The position numbers and the translations under genes were made by a program. A DNA stretch of 16,124 nt from NCBI GenBank assembly GCA_024196135.1, contig JAMQCK010000767.1:1-16124 (forward strand), in the 5' to 3' direction. This DNA comes from Pleurotus ostreatus/Saccharomyces cerevisiae fusant (lineage: Eukaryota > Opisthokonta). Shown piece after piece: positions 1-9,158 of the stretch (its first letter is position 1; every line of letters begins with the position of its first letter). The notes under the pieces were generated by a model. It was not told the DNA's origin. It saw only the letters and a list, made by a program, of their open reading frames with translations, and made no database searches.

Positions 1-2
1 TC

Positions 3-104
3 GTGTCTTGGGATTCATACGTGCGCTCGTTTACCACCGCCGTTGTTGGACTGGGCCTCGGCTTCTGGCAAGGCGTGGCCGACGGTCCTACTTACCTGAC
101 CTGA
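3..104 (+). CDS. 3' end of an unidentified gene (partial)
   Basis: Frame 3 is open from the window edge to a TGA at 102-104 and encodes 33 residues. The peptide starts VSWDSYVRSF, has a hydrophobic, glycine-rich middle (TTAVVGLGLGFW) that could be the end of a membrane helix, and ends GPTYLT. The other two forward frames give Arg/Pro-rich translations that look less natural, which is why this frame is preferred. The upstream part lies outside the window, so neither family nor exon border can be given. AT-rich sequence typical of a fungal 3' UTR follows from about 200. It could also be non-coding; the call rests only on composition and the clean stop. Confidence 0.4.
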   Translation: MSWDSYVRSFTTAVVGLGLGFWQGVADGPTYLT

Positions 105-722
105 CCGGGGATGGCGTGTGCGTGCGTCTGTCTGCTCTGACTGGTACGGACGCTGTGTTACGGTGGCGCCCATGTTCGCTGCAGCTCGCCCGCCGCCCTC
201 GCCGCATTGTGTGTTACGCTATACCTTTTGCTCTATATTATTCCTTTTTCTTTGTGTGCTGATGATATTTTGGTTTTCTCGTTGCCTTCCATGCGTTTTG
301 TTACCGTGTCTGTTTAGTCGTATACTGATGTAGTGGGCAATGATTGGGACTCGGTCACTATGTTTTTATGCGGATACTTGGCGAAGGACGCATGGATGGA
401 TTTACGTTCGAATTTGTAGAAGGCGAGTGATTGGCGAGGTCACCCGTGGTCAGCGTGGCTGAGCCGAAGACCTCTCCTCTGCTATCTTCATAATGTGCTA
501 CGAGAGCGAAGATGGGGGATATGGGATTGTCCGGAGAGTCGAAGAAAGACTTGAGAAAACATGAAGTTGAAGTTCAGCAATGAAGTCACGGATTGCACGC
601 GAGATCACGCAGTGACGGACCGGTGCCTGGCGGGGTGTGATATTGGGGGATGTCGGGGCGCTGAGTGAGGTTGTGAAGAACGCCGGCGGTCGTGGCGAGC
701 ACGCTCCTTGCTATCGCTGGTG
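105..722. other. Intergenic: 3' UTR of the left gene and promoter of the WDR48-like gene
   Basis: No gene is supported here. The first half (about 200-330) is T-rich and fits a 3' UTR or terminator. The second half should hold the promoter and leader of the gene starting at 723. Three ATTGG pentamers (inverted CCAAT boxes) lie at 343, 430 and 642; these are short enough to occur by chance. Upstream ATGs occur, for example at 561, which opens a 35-codon frame ending at 668. If the transcript starts before 561 this would be a uORF. No clear TATA box was seen. Confidence 0.4.
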
Positions 723-3700
723 ATGACGGAGCCCCGCCGACGCGTAACCTATGTGATCCCGCCGCCCGCTGAACCGGCCCCTCGCCTCGCACTCCCTCCT
801 GCGAATGCTCCGCGCTTGGGACAAGCTGGCCCTTTACTACACCCTGCTCGAGATCAGCCCCCACCGACCCCGCCTTCGTCCTCATCTTCTCTACCTCAAC
901 ATCGCCTCGGAGTAACATGTCTGGCGCTAGACACGACGACGCAGCTGCAGAATTGCGCAGCACCGGAGGGAATCCTGTACTCCGGCGGGAAGGACGGACT
1001 CGTCATTGCCTGGGATCTCGGACTGCCTATGCGGAGACACAGACGGGTATCTCAGCTTGGTGGATCGACACGAGGGCTCGCACGCTGGGAGATCATGACC
1101 GGCTGGGCAGACGACGCGATCGACGAGGAGCAGGAGGGGGAGGACCGTCCGACGAGCGACGGCGATATCCTGGGCGATGTCACCATCTCCCGGCGGCGCG
1201 CGAACACCATCACCGCGCCCGCGCCACGGTGGGAGGTTGATAGGGAGGCGCTGGCGTCCGCAAGCACGAATAAGGTGTGTGGCGCGCGATCTCGTATGCG
1301 CCACCATGCTCACCCGCCCAGCCGCCCCGCAGCCAGTTCCGGCAGAGCGCGCAGATGCACCGCGACTGGGTGAACGATATTGTGCTCTGCAACCAGAACC
1401 AGACGGTCGTGTCGGCGTCCTCGGACGGCTCGGTGAAGGCGTGGAACCCGCATTCGCTGTCCGACCCCGTGCGGATTGGCGCGCACGCGGACTATGTGCG
1501 ATGCTTGACGCAGTGCCGGACGCAGAACTGGGTCGCTTCGGGGTCGTTCGATAGGACGATCAAGATATGGGACCTTGGCGCCCCGCCGTCGAGCGAGCCA
1601 ACCCCGCTTATGACATTGTCGTCGCATTCTACCTCTGGTGCGTCATGATGCTGCATGTGTGCGTCTTGTTCGCTCAACATCTCTATAGATCCCCTCTCAC
1701 CCAAGATTGGCACGAACGCTGTCAAGGCGCCGTCAGCGTCCTCCCCCAAATCCTCCGTATACGCGCTTGCGGCGGACCCATTCGGTCACACCATTGCAAG
1801 TGGGAGCCCAGAGCGAGTAGTTCGCCTTTGGGACCCGCGTAGCGGCAAGCGGACAGGCAAACTCGTTGGACATACCGACAACATTCGCTCGATCCTCATA
1901 AGCGAGGATTCGAATTATGTGAGTGCTCAGGTATGCGGCCAGTATCGCTTGTCCTCACACTTCTTCCGCAGTTACTTACTGGGTCCGCGGATGGTGAACC
2001 CACTGGCGGCTTTCCCTGATTCATACTAATGTGTCTTCTCCACGCTCAGCTTCGGTCAAATTATGGTCATTGCGCAGTCAGCGCTGTCTACACACTTTCA
2101 CGCACCACGCCGAGAGCGTCTGGAGCTTATGGAGCGAACATAGGTCGCTTGAGGTCCGTTTTAACCTATCCAATTACAAAGTGCACACATTGATCGGTCG
2201 CACAGATCTTCTACTCCGGCGACCGCGCAGGCTTGGTTTGTAAGGTCGACGTTGAGGACTGCGCGGATATATCTGAGGGTGAATGTATTGTTTTATGCGA
2301 TGATGCGCGACATTCGGTGAGTTCCCCCCTCCCTGGATCCATGTCTGTTCAGTGCTTACTTATGCCAATTCTTCTAGCGATCCAGCACTACCTCAGTAAG
2401 CTCATTATCGGATGACAGCCGAGTATGAGTGTTAATTTGCCGCAGCCACCCACCAAGTCCGAAGGCATCAACCGCATCGTCGCTGCCGACGATACCTACT
2501 TGTGGACCGCAACCGGCTCGGCGAGCATTAAGCGCTGGAGCGTGCCACCGAGACGAGCGGAGCGCGCACGAGCTATCTTTGCCGCAGAGGAAGCGAATTG
2601 CGATGCCTCTCGGGGTGGCGAAGAGACGCATCGCAGTTCCAGCCCCGATTGGCAGAAGGCGCAGGACACGGCGTCGCTGAATCTGTCCTTGTCGGCGGAT
2701 CACTCGACGGTGTCGTTTGCTGAGCCGTATGACGGCCGGAGCAAGGATGGCAAACCGCATACGGGCGATGGGAAGGCGCACGGAAGCGATGGCTCGAGTA
2801 CCCTCTATGGCATTCCCTTTGACTCGCTGGTGCGCCTGACCTCGCCGAACGACCCGTTCACGCCGTATGCGAGCATGAAGAATGCGGACCCGGAGGTGGC
2901 GACGCTGTATTCAGCGGCGAGCATCTTGAGCGTCCCGCGTGCGGCGCGTAGCCCGGGGAGTGCGTATTTTCCGCATAGGAGAAGGTCAGTACACTCGAAT
3001 TGCTCGCGCAAGATATGCAGCTGACGCGAAACGTGCGCAGTCACTTGCCCAGCCCAGACTCGACTATGGGGCGGAGGCAATCGCAACCGTCGAGCCACCA
3101 GCCGCATCATCTAGTGAGGCAGGACACGGCGCGTACGGAGTACGAGGCAAGGGAGTTAGCGGCGGATGCAATACCTCTGAACGCGGAGCCGTTGGATATA
3201 ATCGAAGGCACGAAGGGGCTGGTGAGCATATATCACAAGAGCAGGGTTGTATTGGAAGCTAATGCAGGATTAGGTTCGCTCGGTGATCCTGAACGACCGT
3301 ACGCATGTGCTGACTGTCGACACGGAAGAGGAGGTCGCGGTCTGGGATATCTTGCGTTGTCAGTGCTTGGGCAGGTGGCTAAGGGAGGATATTGTGAAGG
3401 CGATGAGGAGCGAGTCGAAGGAGGCGAATAATGCTTCTGGGCCGCAGAGGAGGAACAGCGAGCACGAGCATAAGGCTCCGCTGGATGAACCGAGGAGGTC
3501 TCCGAGAGAATTGCTGGATGCGGTGCGAAGTCGAGTGGAGGGAGAGGCGGCGGTTCCGCAATGGTGTTCGGTGGAGACGAAGGTGGGCGTATTGGCCGTA
3601 CATGTGAGTTAGAAGCTCCCGCGTCCGTACCACAGATTGATTGACTATACAGGTGACCGACCGCTGCTTCGAAGCGGAAGTTTACGCAGACCAAGTTGGA

Positions 3701-5626
3701 TATCAAGGCGATAGGAGGTGGGGGGATGACGGGCGATGTGAGTGAGCATACTTCAGTCGGTCCTGGCGATATTGAAGTTTTCATTCAGTTAACCTGGGCC
3801 GTTGGGTGCTTCGCAACCTCTTCTACGAATTCATTCACGAAGAGTCGCGTCAACAGCGCGCACGGCGGCACGAACCAGGGAGTCCAACGAGCCCTGGGTC
3901 TACGACGAGCACATCACATCCGCCGGGTCCGTCACGATGGCCAGCAGGCCTAGTGACTGTCGCACCACACATCGTGCCCGTGCTTCCGCCTGCGCTGTCG
4001 CCTTTAGCTGCACGCTCTTCACCCCTAATAACTCCCATGATCCCGCTTGCTGCACTTGCTGCGACGCAGTCTGGCGAGGCGACGCCTGTGCCAGAGCGAC
4101 ACCTACGGGCAGTAACCTCGGCCGAGGTGATCTCTCCTGGTCGGGAGCACGATTACTTCTCGGTGAGGGGGCGCCGGCCATCAACAGCGGTGGGGGCTGC
4201 GCCGGTGACGCCGGATGAGACGCCGCGTCCGATTGAAAATGGACGGGTACCAGATACACCGACTACACCTAGCGGATTGATGGGTCGGCTCAAGAACTTG
4301 GGGAAGACGAATAAGAAGGTCAACGACCTGACTTCGCCGGCGCCGCTGGAGACGGCGGAGGTACGTGGGCGGGACTTTTCGGTGTGCGAATCAAGCTCAA
4401 GGATAGTAGGAGCGACACGAACACGCTCAGCCAGTTGCCGTGCCACCTACTGAAACTCCCTCCACCCCTCGACAAGCGTTGCTCGCCTCTCAGTTCACCC
4501 CGCCGTCGTCAGCGGAGGCGCCTCGGTATAGCCTCCCTCACGACGTCTGTGTACTCATCACGGAAGAGTCGGACACTGGTCCTGCGGCTGGCGGGTACAA
4601 GGTCGTGTACCGTGCCTTGGTAGGCCGCCCAGATGTACGTGCACTCGAGACTGAAGCACCTATGTGGCTGCTGGAGTACTTGTTGATGAATCGCGCACCT
4701 ATACCCCCGCCGGTGAAGCTGAGCTTCGTGTTGCTGCCGTGGCCGGATAAGGACGGGGAGAAGCTGCCTGATTTGTTGAATACGTGCGTGGGAGGCCGTC
4801 TTTCGTACATTTCGGGGTCGCTGACGGTTATTCCATTATCTACAGCGCACAAAGCAAGTTGACGGCAAGCCGGTATCTACGGGTAAGGAAACTGGTTGTG
4901 CATGTAAGTAGGCGTTGCTTTTCACGTACGGACAAGGTTAACGTGCGGAAACAGGTTCAGGACAAGCTGGAGAAGATACGTGGCGGCTCACGAGGCGGGT
5001 CAATATCGTCTCTCGCAAGCGCGGGTGGTACTGGCATGGGTGGCGCTGGCCTGGGCGGCGGAGCAGGTGTTGGCGCTGGTGCGCATCCCGTCGAGCGGGC
5101 CGAAGAAACATACGAAGTCCTCTGCAACAACGTGGTCCTCCCGTTGGACATGACGTTGGCGCAAGTGCGGCAGTATGTGTGGCGACAGGCGGCGGAGCTT
5201 GTCATCTACTATCGGAAGCGTGCAGGCTCGGGGTCTCACGGCGGGCGAAGGTCAGGAGAACATCACCGCGGAGAGCAGCACGCGGGAGACCATAGAGGGC
5301 ATCATAGACCGGAGCATCGGGGCGAGCACTTACCGTCCTCGGGGATCGGCATACAGCAACAATTAGCGGCGGCGCAACAGCAGCAGCAGGAAGCGGCGCA
5401 GGCGAACCAGGAGACAACGCCACGACCACCTGCGCATATACCCTCTTCGATATTAGCTACACCGCATAGCAGTACCGGTGCTCATACCGGGGGAAGAGCG
5501 CACGACGCACACGGAGGAAGGAGATCTCACGACGTAGCTACAGGAGCAAAGTCTCCAGCTTCCCCATCGTCGCCCCGTACAAAGCATGTTAGTTCTGCAT
5601 TTGCGGGGGCTGCCTTTTCGTTATAG
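723..5626 (+). CDS. WDR48/UAF1-type WD40 repeat protein, deubiquitinase cofactor (Bun107/Duf1 family)
   Basis: In this family an N-terminal WD40 propeller and a C-terminal DUF3337 region bind and activate USP1/USP12/USP46-type ubiquitin proteases (Ubp9 in fission yeast). My model has 15 exons: 723-1276, 1333-1637, 1689-1918, 1972-1993, 2050-2153, 2206-2316, 2378-2395, 2446-2984, 3041-3221, 3274-3603, 3653-3737, 3789-4360, 4431-4783, 4846-4903, 4955-5626 (4134 nt, 1377 aa). WD repeats show as [12 protein letters not shown] (about 88-98), [63 protein letters not shown] and [11 protein letters not shown], with a late blade near 690-715 ([12 protein letters not shown]). DUF3337 runs from about residue 1036 (MWLLEYLL at 1095; [28 protein letters not shown]) to about 1243, followed by a low-complexity tail. 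The start is the first in-frame ATG. Intron 1 could instead be 1275-1336, and the 18-nt exon 7 is uncertain. Confidence 0.88.
4979..5086 (+). repeat. Gly-rich low-complexity insert in the WDR48-like C-terminal domain
   Basis: Residues about 1163-1197 are almost entirely Gly, Ala and Ser (GGSRGGS..., [16 protein letters not shown]). They sit between KLEKIRG and [13 protein letters not shown], two segments that normally lie close together in the family's C-terminal domain. The stretch is in frame and has no acceptable splice borders that would remove it, so it is probably a flexible loop added to the domain. Confidence 0.7.
5228..5420 (+). repeat. His/Gly-Arg then Gln/Ala low-complexity tail of the WDR48-like protein
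   Basis: After the expected domain end (VIYYRKR, about residue 1243) the frame stays open for about 134 codons. Residues 1246-1279 carry repeated HRGE/HHRG/DHRGHH units, and residues 1286-1306 are Gln/Ala-rich with runs of three and five Gln. The rest is Ser/Pro/His-rich up to the TAG at 5624. Such tails are normally disordered. An unrecognised last intron could remove part of it, so the exact C-terminus is less secure than the domain. Confidence 0.6.
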
Positions 5627-5927
5627 AAGAGGCAACGAGGACATTATTTCATGCCGACTTAGATCTTTGCACGAATTCCTTCACAAATGTATACCACTTC
5701 TTCCCTGTACTTCTATCGATCATCCCAAGGCTAGCTATTTTACAGATCTGCATCACTGCCTACGACAAGGACCTTGCGATACCGCCAATGCATTGTTTTA
5801 CACGATGCAAAATTGGGTAGGATCGGGTACGGACGCGGGCTTCTACGGACGATTGCAGAATGACAAAACCGAGTGTAGCTTTCGAAAGTCAGGTCGTGAT
5901 CATGAATGTATCATAGAGTGCGCTAAC
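5627..5927. other. Convergent intergenic region
   Basis: This is the stretch between the stop of the WDR48-like gene and the stop of the kinase-like gene on the other strand. It should hold both 3' UTRs. A forward open frame crosses it into the antisense of the kinase-like gene, but it has no domain, no good start context and no coding bias. Nothing else was seen. Confidence 0.5.
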
Positions 5928-6869
5928 TCATACGTATGGATCCCCACCAAACCGATAAACTGTGGACTCGAAATAATCCCAAAATTTATCATCTTCCGCG
6001 GCTGTCTTCCCAGCGATGAACTCCCTGTATTGCCTCCATGACCGCGGTATCTTGTCGAAGTTGCCTCCCCACACACGATCATTTAGGAAGCGCATAGCCT
6101 GGGATTCCATAAATGCAGGATAGAACCCCGCTGTTGCCCAATCAACGATCCACAGCGTATTGCGCTTGTCGAGGATCAGGTTGCTTGGATTAAGGTCCCC
6201 GTGCACGAAGACGGGGTCCCAACTCCCGTTGCACTGGGGTATAGGTGGGAGAGGAGTGCCAGGTGCGCACTTGCGCGCGTCGAGGGCCTCCCACGCTGTG
6301 AAGACGACGTGCTCGCAGAATCGTCGGAATCGAAGAGTGGAAGGAAAGGGACCGTAGGCCTGATCCTGAAAGAGAAGTCCAGACACGCGCCCATTATCCG
6401 GTCCGCCAAGTCGTGATGATGTGAGGGAGCGGAGCTGCTTGACATATAACCGAAGGGTGCAGGCGACGCGGAACTGCATGAAGCGCGATAGTTTGCCCCA
6501 ACACTCGAGCAAGTTCTCGCCCTCGATGAGGTCCATCACGAGACACGACAGATCCGGGCGAAAGGCTCGCGGGACAGGAATGGAGGTGTGGCGTCGCACA
6601 TATTCTAGACATGCTCGCTCGGAGGACGTTGGCCACTTGGCAATGAGGGATTTGGTGATGCGATTAGCAGGAACGTCCTGAGGTTCAGGTGCGTCAAGAA
6701 CGCGCTGCAGGTGCTCGTTCCATGCTTGTGCCGTGGACGACTTGCGCAGCTGTTCGACATCGACATCGTCGCGAATGGTGGATAGTTCCTCGTCAACCTA
6801 GATCAAAGCGCGGGTCAGTGCGTTCACCCCGAGTGCCTATGTCGACGAACATACATTCTTGGTCGTCAT
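5928..6869 (-). CDS. Aminoglycoside-phosphotransferase-fold (APH/choline-kinase-like) protein
   Basis: Members of this fold transfer phosphate from ATP to small molecules or proteins. Fungal genomes carry many of unknown substrate, and nothing here implies antibiotic resistance. The model has two exons: 6869-6855 (MTTKN) and 6797-5928, joined across a 57-nt intron (donor gtatgt, acceptor tctag), giving 294 aa. The catalytic loop is HGDLNPSNLILD (H204, D206, N211), followed by the metal-binding segment IVDWATAGFYP (D224). The N-lobe is recognisable as SLIAKW (K59, the likely ATP-binding Lys), then SERACLEYVRRHTSIPVPR, typical of fungal APH proteins, and VMDLIEGENLLECW. A glycine-rich loop is not evident before K59. 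The stop is TGA at 5928-5930. The start is chosen because the second exon begins directly after a TAG-containing acceptor and this is the ATG that splices in frame; it lies 34 bp after the upstream gene's stop. Confidence 0.82.
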
Positions 6870-6903
6870 TGCGACAGGGAGAGAAAAACACCTCGCCACA
6901 ACG

Positions 6904-7915
6904 TCAAGCCAGCCCGAATGACATGTCCTCCATATACTGTACAGACTTTCCGAGATGCTGAAAGACTGGGCGGGTGGACAGAATCGGTTGACTATGATTA
7001 CGGTGATGAGTACGGTATGGTGCACAAGGCTGAACCACTGACCAATGTAATTCCGTAGTTCGTCCACTCCCTCTAGCGTGACGACGCTCGTAAAGAGTGT
7101 ATCAGCACCAAATGACTCCGCAAAAGATACTTTTGCGCTCAGGCAATTGATGCGCTCCTGGCATACACCCGAGGGGATGAGGTCCATCTTGGTCAATATA
7201 AAACACAAGGTCGTGGCCGACGAGAGTGTGCGTGAGGTGTCCACCAAAGACTGAATATCCCGACGTGATCTTTTCTTCGTGGCATCCAATGTGATGATGG
7301 ACATGAAAGGAGCCTTCGCAGCAGGCATTTGCAGTTCCGCTTCTAGCGTGAAGGACTTAGCGCTGCGTGCGCCGCGATGGACACATCCATCCTGCTGAGT
7401 GTATCAGAGAGCCATAGCCGCGAGAGTGTATTGTAAAAGAGACCCACTAATGCATCCCTCAAGGACGTCCTCCCAGAACCGGGACTGCCTGAGAGCAGAG
7501 CGTCATACACCTGCCCAGACCTTACGCCGAAGAAAAACGCACCGTAAATCGCAAGACGAATGACGGGCTGAGGTTGTGTAGGGTTTGGCATGTAAGAGAC
7601 CTGAAGCCGTTGCAAGACGGACAGCGAGGACGTCGGACAAGCGCAGGCCGAGTTTGCGGCGATGGTTGGAGAAGACGCGAACTTCGAAGGTCCGAGCGTG
7701 ACGTGAAGTGACCACGTGATGGCGAAGCTCGAGTTCGTCACTTCCATCTTGAGCATTTCCAAGAACATCGACCCAGTACTTGCCTTCCTCCGGTACAGCA
7801 CAACCGTCTTGCCTTATCAATCACTTGCAGTAGCCCTAGGCGGCGATATTCAGGTCGCCCGCTCACCGCGCCTCAGGACCAATGCATGTATCCGACTCGA
7901 AGCTGGATCTGCCAT
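6904..7915 (-). CDS. Small P-loop GTPase-like protein with degenerate G1 motif
   Basis: My model has six exons: 7915-7867, 7807-7623, 7567-7543, 7488-7448, 7391-7043 and 6965-6904 (711 nt, 236 aa), with introns of 54-77 nt. The G domain starts at strand IRLAIYG. The P-loop reads GSPGSGRTS (87-95), where Arg93 replaces the usual Walker A Lys. A G4-like motif LTKMD is at 166-170, and TSVVTLEGVDEL (201-212) may hold the G5 region. No clear DxxG (G3) is visible; its expected position reads SIITLDATKK. This suggests a Ras/Rag-like fold with altered nucleotide handling, perhaps a pseudo-GTPase; that is inference. The first 77 residues match nothing I know. They depend on splicing 7622-7568 (donor gtccgt) and a weak acceptor (aag) at 7808. 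An alternative start is the ATG at 7591, which reads straight into the P-loop exon (MPNPTQPQPVIRLAIYG). It is followed at once by the kinase-like gene on the same strand. Confidence 0.6.
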
Positions 7916-8442
7916 AACTTGAACTCCGCGCGACTGGCGTGCATGCCACACCGGAGTTGAACGGAATTCTCTGGAAAACCTTGTCATCTTGGCCAAGGAC
8001 CCTCAAACTCCTCACCTACAGGCTTCCGCAATGAGGCGCTACGGTTCACGCAATGCTGTATAGTTCTGGTTCGCCTTCGACAATTCATAATTGCTCTTAA
8101 TTCCAACCTGAACAGCAGCTGTAGAGAGGAGACGGCTTCTATCTTGCATCTATTAACTATCTATGTCAGCGGGCGCTGCACTTCATCGCGATAGGCGCGC
8201 GCTCGTCACTCGGGATCATACTCAACAATCCCGTTGTGGAATTTTGAAGCACAGGTAAGCACGTCTCTTGCAGCCTCATTGGGCGTCCATGGGACCGTCT
8301 CATACCAGCAGCAACTCGAGCCCAAGTTCTGTGGCTGCTCGCTCTATTCCAAGCGCCTGATCTGATTGCTGAGGGAGATTAAGAACCACCCAGGGCGCAC
8401 CACAGCCCCGCGGCGCTAAAGATGCAATCCCCCAAAACTCTT
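7916..8442. other. Intergenic region between divergent genes
   Basis: This lies between the start of the P-loop gene (-) and the DUF7770-like gene (+). Only short open frames are present, for example a 28-codon frame from the ATG at 8164. It should hold both promoters, but I see no confident TATA or CCAAT element. A reverse-strand open frame begins to overlap it at 8300 (see the separate entry). Confidence 0.35.
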
Positions 8443-8586
8443 CATGGCCATTTCCGTATATAAGGACGTGTGCCAGCCGATCTACACAGAACCCACGCAC
8501 GCACCTTTCTGCGCTCTCTTCCTTCACAAAGGCAACAATATCATGTGCGTCCGTCGTGCGCTCACTCGTCGCCACAGGCTAACGAT
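8300..8586 (-). other. Unassigned reverse-strand open frame
   Basis: From an acceptor-like cgttag (its AG read at 8588-8587 on the reverse strand) to a TGA at 8300 the frame is open for about 95 codons and reads like ordinary protein: DAHDIVAFVKEE, AHVLIYGNGHEEFWG, APWVVLNLP, and the end ATELGLELLLV. It contains no ATG, so it would need an upstream exon, which would have to lie antisense to the DUF7770-like gene. I recognise no family. Either this is a chance frame, or a terminal exon of an overlapping or broken gene. Confidence 0.2.
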
Positions 8587-9158
8587 TTCGAAGGGATCAC
8601 CCGATAGAGCCGTATTTCAATAACCTCATCGAGAATAATACCGACCAACGTCTCTCCGATGTTATCCTCTGGTGTACCAGGCCGTACAGCGGTGTACCGC
8701 ACTGGATCACTTCCTTCACGTACGCCAATGGCGCCGCCCACGGCTTTGGCGGGTTCTCTCTTGACATGTTCAAGCCGCATCGCCACGAGGCTGCTCCGGA
8801 CGCGGACGCGGACACGCCGAACTTCGAGGGGTCTCTGAAGGCCACTGAGCGCACTGCAAAAAGGCTCGTGTCCTCGAGCCCAGGTCGTCTGCAGAAGATC
8901 CGGTTCACGGAAGTCGTTACTACGGCCGACGTGCTTGGCCTCATACAGGAGAGGAAGCTGCAGTACTATCGCTTCAATACCGAGTGCTGCAGTGGGTGTA
9001 TGTGCTGGCAGCTCAGCCTGCTCGACGCCTTTGTCGAGAAAGGCTGGATCCCCAGCGCAGAGGTTCAGAGCGCCCGCGACGTAATCAAGGCCTTCTCCCA
9101 GGAGCATCCGGGGGTTTCGTACCCTCCTGTTGCCGGCACCTTCTTGACAGCTGCGTAG
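8584..9158 (+). CDS. DUF7770-like fungal protein (5' end unresolved)
   Basis: The frame is open from just after a TAA at 8580-8582 to a TAG at 9156-9158. Features that fit my recollection of fungal DUF7770 proteins, a family of unknown function: an early strand and HW motif (DVILWCTRPYSGVPHW), a FSLDM segment, and the late segment YYRFNTECCSGCMCWQLSLLDAF followed by GWIPS and a final GTF. The only in-frame ATG is at 8766, after the HW motif, so the true start is probably in an upstream exon. One possible model uses the ATG at 8443 (MAISVYKD...) spliced from a gtgcgc donor near 8555 to the tag acceptor before 8607, a 52-nt intron containing a good CTAAC branch site. This is unproven. The 290-codon reverse frame over the same DNA is judged a shadow. 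Confidence 0.5.

Noticed and set aside
3233..3784. 183-codon reverse frame
   Set aside because: It is Pro/Ser-rich and antisense to exons 10-11 of the WDR48-like gene, where the forward strand encodes a WD blade and family-typical sequence.
5586..6041. 151-codon forward frame across the convergent gap
   Set aside because: It overlaps the end of the WDR48-like gene and runs antisense through the catalytic exon of the kinase-like gene. No start context, no domain.
6904..7915. Idea that the P-loop and kinase-like segments are one fused gene
   Set aside because: The P-loop exon ends at an in-frame TGA, and the kinase-like exon is preceded by its own ATG exon with good splice sites. Fusion by alternative splicing remains open and is noted as a finding.
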